From the NCBI RefSeq assembly GCF_003171515.1, contig NC_089399.1:744001-808000 (forward strand): a stretch of 64,000 nt of DNA. Direction: 5' to 3'. A program made the position numbers and the translations under genes. Shown in pieces: positions 11,544 to 20,985 of the stretch. Positions within the stretch are counted from its first letter, which is position 1, and every line of letters starts with the position of its first letter. The DNA is from Pyrenophora tritici-repentis (taxonomy: Eukaryota > Ascomycota > Dothideomycetes > Pleosporales > Pleosporaceae). The notes beneath the pieces are model-generated. The model ran no database searches and was not told the origin of the DNA. It worked only from the letters and a program-made list of their open reading frames with translations.

Positions 11544-13363
11544 CTAAATTTCCGCACTCCTCAGCCCCCTTTTGAATCTATCTATTGCCCTTGCCTTGGT
11601 CTCCTTCCAATCAACATGCGGCTTCGGATACCCCAGCTTCTCAAACTCCTCTTTGCTCAACCTAGCATACGGCGCAAACACAGCCTTGCCCTTTACATGC
11701 TTTAGTTCGGGGACCCATTTGCGTATATACTCACCGTCGGGGTCGTTCTTCTCAGCCTGCGATACGGGATTGAAGACGGTATACGACGGCTCCCAGCCTT
11801 GCGTGTTGTTCGAGAGATCCCAGTCGATGAGCGTCTCGGCGAAATAACGCTCCCCCCGACGGTAGTCGAGGAGTAAGTTACAGTATAGATATGAAGAAAC
11901 GTTCATACGAAGCCGGTTATGCATATAAGCTTCTGCATTCAACTGGCGCATTCCCGCATCGATGAAAGGTTCGCCAGTTTGTCCTTTATACCATTTCTCC
12001 CATCCCTCCTCGTCGTCTTCCCATTGTACGGCGTCAAACTTGAGGTTCTGCGGCAAATTCATGGATGTATGCGGCGTCGTCATAGTAGTCTGGCGATAGA
12101 GTTCTCGGAACACAATTTCTCGGACCCAGCCGTAGACGCCGGTTGAGGCTTTTGCTTCAGTGAAATCGGTGCTACCGCGGTTGTAGTCGACGACTTTTTG
12201 GAGCGTGGATCGCATGCTTATCATGCCGGCGCTGAAGTAGGCTGACATGCGCGATGTGCTGTTTGCGGCGGGGGTTTGATCGTGTGGCAGCGTAGTGCGA
12301 GATTTGCTTCAGGAAGGAGTCCATGCGGGCCGAGGCGGCAGAGTGGCCGGCGGGCCAGAGTTTGCGGATGCGTTTTTTCTCTTCGTCAGAGGCGAATTGC
12401 TTGTCACTTGCTGGTTTTGGGGCGGGTGTGTCGAATAGGTCTTTGAGGTCTTTTTTCATGGATGAGGGATTTGCGGCGGGTGGGAGGTTGTTATCAAGCA
12501 GTTCGGGCTCAGAGCGTAGTTTTGCGAGCCATGCTTTGTGGTAGGGGGTGAAGATTTTCATGGGCGTCCCGGTACCTGTGAGCATGGTCCCGGGTTTCTA
12601 CGACTGTCTGGTCGTGGTAGAGTGAGACCTGTATCTTGTCCCCGACCGTCTTGACGAGCTTGAGATCACGCCGCATCTCGTCGATTTCGTATTCGTAATT
12701 GCCAAAGACATGCGAGACTTGTTGCTTTTTCACCCATTCCACCGCGGTCTCTACAATCTTCTTTCGATCCTCGCATTGCAGAAATACCAATGGTATGTTT
12801 AGGTCCTTGAGCTCTTTCTGCATAATCTTTAGACCCTCGCACATGAAATCAACTCTTGCTGCACTCGTCCCGTGCCATGATTCATCGGCTGGGCAGTCCA
12901 CGTAGATGCATACTAGAGGTTTCTTTGCGCTCTGAGCCAGCTCAGAAGCATGATGGAGTGCCGTGTTATCCTGGATACGGAGGTCTTTTGGGTGGAACCA
13001 GTGCGCAACTTTTGTTACATCTTTAATCTCATCTTGGGCGCCCAGGGCTTCTTGAAGCTGGTCATATGGAAGATTTTCGTCCACCTGCTTTGCGCGCTTG
13101 GTCGTGGTATGTCCCAGCTCAGACCGTTCATATGACGTTCTCTTTGACATTTTGGCTTTTGACGATTTTTGGACTGAAGCTTTACTTTGGGAATGTGTCG
13201 CGTGCGTGAACGCGCGGTTTGGTACGCACAGGTGAGTTTTACAGAATCCAGTTTGTCTAAAGAGCGTAATACGGGAAGTATGCGATGCAGAAACGCGTTT
13301 GACAGGAAACATTGATCGCGTAACGAGATGCCGCGCTTTGTCTTTGTACCTGATAAACTTCAA
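11544..13363 (-). pseudogene. phr1: Class I CPD photolyase, reading frame broken twice
   Basis: Three consecutive minus-strand blocks encode one photolyase. Block 1 (13363 to about 12598) has the antenna-domain start KVAHWFHPKDLRIQDNTALH and ends in YHDQTVVE. Block 2 (about 12594-12275) starts PGTMLTGTGTPMKIFTPYHKAW. Block 3 (about 12269-11544) carries the FAD-binding region (STSRMSAYFSAGMIS, GWVREIVFRELYR, RLRMNVSSYLYCNLLLDYRRGE, WDLSNNTQGWEPSY) and ends RGLRSAEI. The frame shifts by +1 at an A3 run (plus strand 12595-12597) and again at a C5 run (12270-12274). Neither gap holds splice signals. The long start (13363 or Met18 at 13312) adds a basic, Ser/Thr-rich presequence before Met72 (13150), which would suit dual mitochondrial/nuclear targeting as in yeast PHR1. 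Either a decayed gene or two indel errors in the sequence. Confidence 0.85.
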
Positions 13364-14476
13364 AGCGACCTATGTTGAAAGTGGTGACGTCGGCGGACCA
13401 CCCGAGCTAGAGCCGATCAGGGCCACACCATGATTTGCAGCGATCGAAAACCAATCGATGGCATGTGCCTCGTTGTTTCAGATCTAGATCCGTAGGACCC
13501 TTGATCCGCTGCAGCTCGCGATCCGTACCTAGCCATGGAGGGTTCCTTTGGTGGTTGCATTGAGTGCAGACCTGTGCCCCAGGGAGGTTCGGTCGGACTT
13601 CCGGGCGACGGCGGTACATGCAAAGAGCACGCGACACAGCTTTCTGTCAGTACGATACCCTGTAGATATAACCTGCTAAGTTAATGTTCATGCTTGGCGT
13701 GCGCTGGGATGGAAAGAGGTTGACAACATGGATCGCAAGTGTTCTCCTTCATTACGTCATGACGGTGGGTTCACGATGTTGGTATTCTCACGCTTGTGTG
13801 AGGAACGCATTCGGGGGTCAAACGTGTCTGTCAGGGCCCTTTTTCTGTGCTGGAGGTGTTCTCTAGGTGTCCCGTGTTGCGCGCCGAGATCATACGGTCA
13901 TATCGGCACAGTATCCGTCCAAGGCTCGGACGTAAAGCTTTTCATCGTCCCATGTCGTTGTCCCGACGAACGAATAAAAACACAAGGTTCAGGGCACACA
14001 GTATGCTGCACAAGTCCCGCTATGCCTCGATACGCCTTCGCCAAGCAAAAACAAGCGCGGGGATGCAGTCTTCAATCCCACGGTGAGCAACTACTCAGCG
14101 AATAGGACCACAGCTGTCCACAACGTGATGCCAAGATGCCACAAGCCACGCCAAGCCGTCATACTCCAACCTCCCATCAACTGGAGCAAACGTGCATGTC
14201 TATCCCAATAAGGCAGCTCATCAGAATCCTTGGTGAGGACATGGGCTTGTCGCGCGGACCAAGCGAGCGGCCTGGAGACTGGATCCGGGTAGCTGGAGTC
14301 GTTCTCTCGAGCAGTAAGAGTGCTGGGATATTGCACGAGGACGGCTAAATCGTACCCTGTGCTGCAAGGGAAGGCATACCGCCAATATTGCATGTGGATC
14401 CTGGCAGCCTGCTGCATTCACTATGGTCGCATTGGTTCAGATGCGTCATGCAAGGGCCGGGGATCTCTGTAAGCCC
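13364..14476. other. Intergenic, 1.1 kb
   Basis: Between the divergent photolyase and phosphatase loci. Only short overlapping open frames without family features were seen. No repeat was recognised. Confidence 0.5.
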
Positions 14477-14483
14477 TATAAAA
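14477..14483 (+). promoter_or_regulatory. TATA box of alkaline phosphatase locus
   Basis: A canonical TATAAAA lies about 84 bp upstream of the phosphatase ATG at 14567, the expected distance for a fungal core promoter. It suggests the locus was, or still is, a regulated gene. Confidence 0.6.
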
Positions 14484-14566
14484 GTTGCGGTACAGCTTCG
14501 TAGTTTTTGGTCCATCGCAACTCTTGGGAGCTTCTTTTAATCGTACTTCTCTCAATAGCGTTCGCC

Positions 14567-16380
14567 ATGAAGTGCACTTGCTCGAGTATCGGTGCAGCGG
14601 CGCTTTTGGTGGGCTCTGTCTTTGCTCAGACGTTTCGCCGTCTTGGAGCTTGTGAATCACTCGGTTGTCTGTTCCCCCCGTCTCAGGCTGATTTCCTCGC
14701 TGGACAGTATTTTGACATCCGTCTCGAGGTTCATCAGCCTATGAATGGTTCAGAATTCATTGGTCTTCCTCTAGATGAGAACTTCACTTTGACTGTGAGC
14801 AAGAAGGGGGAGGAGGTTCAAAATGCCACTGAATTCTTCGAGGTTGAAGAACCTAAGCTGGAGAAGTGGAATTTTACGTGGTATGAAGGTATATAAGAAC
14901 AAGGCTTTTAACCGTGTTCATGGCTGACTGTTCTCAGATCTCTTTGCACGTGATGCGAAAACGCCCTCCTTCGTCAATGTCGCTGCCAAAGCATACCGTC
15001 GTGTCGCACTTTATGAGCCTGGAGAGTACACTGCTACTCTGAACTACAATAATGGAAGTAAAACGGAAGCAACGTGGTTTGTTCGACCCTTGGCCGAGGA
15101 GCGAAAAGCGAAAAACATCATTCTGTTCATCGGTGACGGCATGACTACGGCCATGATCACTGCGGCAAGATTGATAGCACACAAGCAGATCAACGGAAAA
15201 TACCAGAGCTTGATGGCCATGGACAAATTTCCCATTCTGGGTCACCAGATGACTCACTCTATCGACAGCTTCATTACCGACTCTGCCAACTCTGCGGTAT
15301 GGCGCCATCGTTGATACCTTCCTCAACGGCGTCCAAAATTATACCTGGACCAATGCTCCCATCGATGTCATTTTCGGCGGCGGCGGTGAAAATTTCTACA
15401 ACTCTTCTCTCGATGGCAAAACCTACCAGGACAAAGATTACTACAAAGAATTTGCTGCACAGGACTACCAGATCGTCCATGATCGCATTGCTCTGGCGAA
15501 CGCCGACCCCAAGGAGAAGACTCTTGGTATTTTCACCACATCAAACATGGCTAAATGGCTTGACCGCAACGTCTACCGTGACAACCTTAACCAGTCGCTC
15601 TCACCTACCGGCGACAAGAAACCTGCTCTTGATCAGCCCGGTCTCAGGGAGATGACACTAAAGGCCATTGACATTCTTGAGGCACGTTCCGGCGATGCCG
15701 GGTGGCTACTGATGTCTGAGGCAGCCAGTATCGACAAGATGATGCACGTCCTAGACTACGACCGCGCTCTTGGCGAACTCCTTGAACTCGACGACACGGT
15801 AAAAGCCACCATCGCCCACCTCAACAGCACAGACAGCCTCAAAGAGACTCTCATCATCGTCACCGCCGACCACGGCCACGGCTTCGATGTCATAGGGTCC
15901 GTCGACACCAAGTACCTCAACGCCCAAGGCGATGACCGCAAGAAGCGCGAGGCTATAGGTGTCTACGAGCAGTCTGGAGGATCACAGTACATCAACACTG
16001 GTAATCTCACATACACAGACCGAAACTTCCCGTCCAATTGGAGCCCACGTTACACCCTCGCCGAGGGCTTCATGGCAAACCCCGATCACAGAGAGACATG
16101 GTCTGTCCACAAAGACGGCCCCCGTACCCCTGCTACTGAGCTTGAGGAAGATAGCGATGATTATTACGTTAACCCCAAAGACGGCAAAGGCGGTATCACA
16201 CTCAACGGTACACTACCTGTCGAGAACGACCAGGGCGTGCATTCTTTGACTGATGTACCTGTTTACGCAATGGGTCCTTGCCAAGAGCTCTTCCAAGGAA
16301 CATTCAACAGCATTGACATCTTTTTTAATATGGCGGAGTGCTTTGGTCTTGGCCGGGGGGAGCCGCAAGAGGAAAAATAG
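14567..16380 (+). pseudogene. Secreted alkaline phosphatase, internal deletion
   Basis: Exon 1 is 14567-14888 (signal peptide MKCTCSSIGAAALLVGSVFAQ) and exon 2 starts at 14938. The first half runs through the metal site IGDGM and the nucleophile motif TDSANSA, then reads into a stop at 15312-15314. From 15298 the protein resumes one base out of frame with YGAIVDTFLNGVQNYTW and continues to 16380, through SEAASIDKMMH, VTADHGHGF and GVHSLTDVPVYAMG, which hold the remaining metal ligands. About 70 codons present in the family are absent between these parts, including the segment that normally carries the Thr ligand of the third metal (STA.LADATP). A contrived intron 15297-15429 would restore frame but remove still more of the fold. 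Family: metal-dependent phosphomonoesterase. Probably non-functional, or collapsed in assembly. Confidence 0.85.
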
Positions 16381-19300
16381 AGGGAATGTATAGATGAAGT
16401 AACGAAATTGATTGTATCTCCAAGATGTTCGGGTCTGATGTTGATATTGGTGTAAAGTCTAAGGAGATCGATACCCAGGAGGGAAAAACTACGTACATTT
16501 CCGACATAGTCTATGCGTCCATACTTTCATGGTGATGTGACACTATTCAGAGCGGAACCCTAGTATCTACCGTATGATCCGTTGATTGCCGCGACTTTTG
16601 GAGCGGCCTGACACCGTGGAAGCCTGCCGTTCCCCCTGCCTTTTCTCGGTGGATGTCATGGATGAAGCAGTAGCAGTTATCAGAAGGAGAATATACACTC
16701 CTCAATAATTCACAAGTCTAGTGCGCGCGCGAAGAGATTCGTGTCATAGTAGAGTTAACCAAACGGGACAACTCCCAGACCACCGCTCCCAAAAGATACT
16801 GAATGATGATAGTAAACGACTTCGATATTATCATCAACCAGAAACTTTGGCCTTTTGGCAGCGACACTGGCGCGGCTTGGTCGAGGGCAGCACTCAAAAT
16901 CTCCTCATCTTCTCCATATTTGAAAATGGGGAACGTTTTCTATGACATAATCTCACTGCTCGAGCAAACAGGAAAGTCGTCCCAGCACAATGCTGCACCG
17001 CTCATTAGCACGCGTGGTTCAAAGATCGACTATCGATAGGCCATCATAGCCCCACCCTAAGCTGCCCGTATCACTCGTGTTGTTTATTTCCCACACGGCA
17101 CGATCAACGAGCGGCTGGGACCAAGCACGAAGCTCTCCCGCAGCCACAAGTTCACTGCCGTGCTGCTTTACCATGTCCAAACTCGCCAGGGTCGCCTCAA
17201 ACGATTGGCTTGTGCCGCTCTACATAGTAGACACGGGTGTGCCTGCCCGCGGTTGCCGGCCTCCTCAATTTGCTGGTGGCATGGGCACCCAAAGATTGGA
17301 AACTCTCCCAAGAAGCTGCAGGCGTCTGAATTCATCCCAACCTCAGGCATTGCTATATACGAAGCAACAGCTAGCAGAGCTGCAATCAATGGCGATGGAG
17401 CGTGTCGCTGGAGTGGGGGGCGAGCTGTTGAACTGCCGCTGCTTCAAGCACAGTAACTACAGTAAGAGCTAGTACATTCTCCGGATGATCTCGGTAATGG
17501 CCGCGTGGATGGTGAGTATTGACTGTCTTCTTGAATCAGAAAATGCGGCACGGGGGACCATGATACGATTTTACGGTAACTGGATAGTAAGTATAGCAAG
17601 GTCTGTGTTCATCACGCAGTCGGAGAACAAAAGGACGTCGAGAGTCGCAACTGGGGATCGCACGGCGCCATGATAACAGTTAGTTACCGGCTCTTGGCAA
17701 GACGGCACAACACCAACCCCGGCGCGGGGTGCCGAACAAATGGCCTGTCTAACATTCAACAATGATTACTTCAACAACGCTTACTGTTCGAATCATTATG
17801 AACCCGCGGTTGCACGTCTAAGTAATCAGGAGTCGTCGTTCTACATGAGGACACAACCTTGGAAAGCTCCGTATCTATGCTCCAAAGATGACATGCCGTG
17901 CAGTGTGATTGAATTTGACCAGCGCGTTGGAAAGGACGTGATACCCAGAACTAAGTTCGGTAGGGGTCTCATTACTAGTTAACGTCTCGCTTATCAAATG
18001 TCCCAACTCTGCTGGATACGACAATACGGGTGTTGGTTTGCGCACCAACAGGTGGCCACTATACGAACATCCGGCTCACCCGGTTGCTTCCTATAAAATT
18101 GATTTGCTGTTGGCCATACGGGTATTGAGACTGGAAGCAAGCACGAAGAGTAATTTAAATCTGATGTCACGAGGTATCTAGGTGTAGCAGACATGAGAGC
18201 CAGCCCATAGTAACGTGGCGACAATGTGTTAAACTCTGTTTCTCGTTACGAAAGTCTAAGAAGCGTATGCAAAGATACGGATTAGTAGACACAATCGTAT
18301 GTGGAGTAGCAGTGTCATTGATACCGTTTCCCTGAGCCTGTGCCTCTGCTTCCGGAAATGCTCAGTATCCCTCCCTGCATGTTTAGATAAGACTTGAATT
18401 TCACGAATCGTGGAAATCTTCGCATATATAGCTTGTCGAGACGCGGTGAGAGCCTTCACTAGTATTCACGGTGAATCAGGCTTCCCGTGCTCTGATTGGC
18501 CAGGCACTGATTAGTCAGCTGCTCCGTGCGCGCACCATAGGTATTCTCCCTTCTCCCGTAGCTCCAATACAACAAGTTCACGCACGTTTCTCCACCTTCA
18601 TCATAGCTTTTAGTAGGACTGAAAGCCTATCACGACTCTGAATCACGATGGAAGAATGACTAATAACTCATGATAAGCCCGTAATTTTCCCATCATATGT
18701 AGATTATGGACCGAGAGACGTTTCTGTAGAGTAAGTAGTCTTTTCAGAGGTAAGTTTTTAGGCTCTGGGGGTGAGCAGTAAGAGCCTCAGGAGCAGATGT
18801 CTTTCAGTGTGTTGGTATTTCCTGGAAGGGGAAAGGGGAAAGGGGTCCAGTAGAGTGGAAGAGCTTTGTACGAGTTGACAAGACTGAGAACCTTCTCTAC
18901 ACCCTAAGAGCCTACGCGTTCTTCTCTGTGCTTGCTTGTACTCTCTTGGTCGACACGAGAAATTCTGTTATCGTTACGGAAGGTAAAACACGGGCCGGCG
19001 AGAAAGCAGTCAAAACTGTAACGGTTTGGGACTTGCCAAGACCGACTTGGGTGAGAGTTGGGTACGGCTATCGCTACCACACTTTCTCATCACATACACC
19101 TATATAGCTGCAGTTCGTCCATAGCTACACAATGCAACGCAGTCCTCTTCTCCTCACACCGCTACAAAAACTCTATTCTTGTAGACCCTAGCTGTATGTA
19201 GACACCCGGAACAGCGTATTTGACTGCTTCTCCCGTCTCGATGTTGCCCCACTATTACGGTTACGTGCGCGATCAGCAAGCTCCATTTTAAGACGTAAGT

Positions 19301-19554
19301 TTTGACGGCGCTGACTGCACGGCCAATTCGGCTCCTTGGTAATGCCACGCTTACCCATGGTCGGCCCATCAGCTTCCGGCTCTAAAGTCCTCCGGTTGAC
19401 TCCGTTGTCTCGCGTGAGAACGTACAGCCAAGTGCCCTCTATAGAAAGAGGATATATATTCAGGATAAAGGTAGAAGTGAGAACTGCACCTCGACCTTGA
19501 AAGTGTAAACGATACACTCTTGTTCTCATAGCATCTGCTCTTCATCTTTTCAGC
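16381..19554. other. Gene desert, 3.2 kb
   Basis: No frame here shows protein family features, coherent splicing or biased codon use; the longest open frames (for example 17077-17472) have random-looking composition. A G-rich stretch at about 18825-18845 has three GGGG runs spaced by AAA. A TATATAT near 19453-19459 lies about 100 bp before the ATG of the secreted protein gene and may be its TATA element. No long repeat or transposon end was recognised. Confidence 0.55.
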
Positions 19555-20477
19555 ATGTTGTCTAATTACTGGCTTAGCCTGCTGGCTATACTCTGTTTTA
19601 CTTCCTTCACTTCAACCTACGCGGAGCTCGCCGAGTGGGCCTTGTATAAAGATGATGGCAGTCACCCGTCACTCCCCTTCGATGAGAAAGCACTCATAGC
19701 AGTTCTTGATCCTGCCCATAGTAAGAGGTCTCCACCAGTATCTCTGGCCGAGTCGACTACCGACCCCAACCCCAACTTTGCCACGCTTAATCGCAGATAC
19801 ATCGGTCCCAACCCGAACGGACAATGTCCTAAGCCGCTCTATTCTGACAAAGAAGATGACAGGCGTTGTGACCGTCGCTTCGCGGGGCCGGTGACCGATC
19901 AATCCAAACTTTATGCAGCTAAAAGCACTACCTGCGCTTCAACAATCACGCGAAGACTAAATTGTCAACTTTGCTATGGTTTCAGGGTCGACAACCCCAG
20001 CGTAAGCTTTCTAGTCTTTCAAAAAGATATCTCTGACTCTTCCCTCAGGAAATCAAGACAACTGACGTTCGATGCGGCGCTACTGAAGTATGTACACAGG
20101 AGAGTGACGCTTACAACAAATGGGGAAACTTGGAGCCAGAAAGTATTTGTGTCTCAGGAAACAGTATCATACAAGTCGTGGCTGCAAGAGGAACTGCTGT
20201 TCGAGAATTTTGCTCCAAGAAGTTCACCTTCCCGAAGGCAAGAGGTTCAGTCGCCGGATTTCACGCATATGTATACGACCAAGTTACAGGTCTCCGAGTA
20301 ACAGCTAAATGGATGTACTTGAAGATCAGTGGCGGTTATATAGCATCGGCCCGAAACGCCGCCGACTGGGAGACCAATGCCAATCTTGGGGAGTTTCAAT
20401 TTGCCGAGATGTGTTTCTATCCATTCAGCACCGCTGAGCCGCTGGAAATGGATTGGACAGTTACAATACGAAATTGA
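19555..20477 (+). CDS. Secreted cysteine-rich protein, effector candidate (291 aa)
   Basis: Exons 19555-20001 and 20049-20477 (47-nt intron, phase 0) give 291 residues. Residues 1-23 form a clear signal peptide (MLSNYWLSLLAILCFTSF, cleavage near STYA). A dibasic KR at 57-58 (AHSKRSPP) could be a Kex2 site. The mature part has ten cysteines, five in each exon, an even number compatible with disulfides, and no transmembrane segment or GPI signal. I do not recognise the family. It ends EMDWTVTIRN. Its position, next to a 3-kb gene-free stretch and with a TATA-like element upstream, is typical of secreted proteins with host or niche roles, but that is inference only. Confidence 0.78.
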
Positions 20478-20985
20478 TAAACCATCGGCAAGAGAGGGGT
20501 TTGGAGATGAGGATAGCAAGGGAAATGAAGATGGAATAACTGCAGCTCATCTACCTGATTGAAGTTTATGTGCGTCAGCATACAGTAGCGCGCCCCGTAG
20601 AGGGGGTGCAAGATCTTATGTCAAATATATTCTTGTGGTACATCGATACCTTCTCTTAATATGGGCTTACATTCTTCTTCATGACGGGCCACCCTTTTTT
20701 TGTTGCGAATGATACCACCAAAGTCTGCATTTAGACTTGACGCTAGACTAGCGGGGTGTCTCCACACGGCTCGTGGCTGGAGTAACACGTGTGGCTGGAT
20801 GTGTACTAGCGCGACAAGCTAGTTCCTGACGCGTCGTGACGAAAAGCGACCCTTCAGTCCAGTGCCCCACGCTCTAGTTACAGCACGATTGGCGACCGTC
20901 TTTCATTGGTCGTGTCTTTTGTATGTAGCAGTATCTCAGTAGCATTTCACTGTATGTTTGATCTGTTGGATACATCTTTTGAGTC
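20478..20985. other. Intergenic, 508 bp
   Basis: 3' end of the secreted protein gene and promoter of the helicase gene. Nothing further recognised. Confidence 0.5.

Noticed and set aside
15297..15429. Intron that would restore the alkaline phosphatase frame
   Set aside because: It would delete conserved residues such as VIFGGGGE and still leave about 70 codons missing; more likely an artefact of frame repair.
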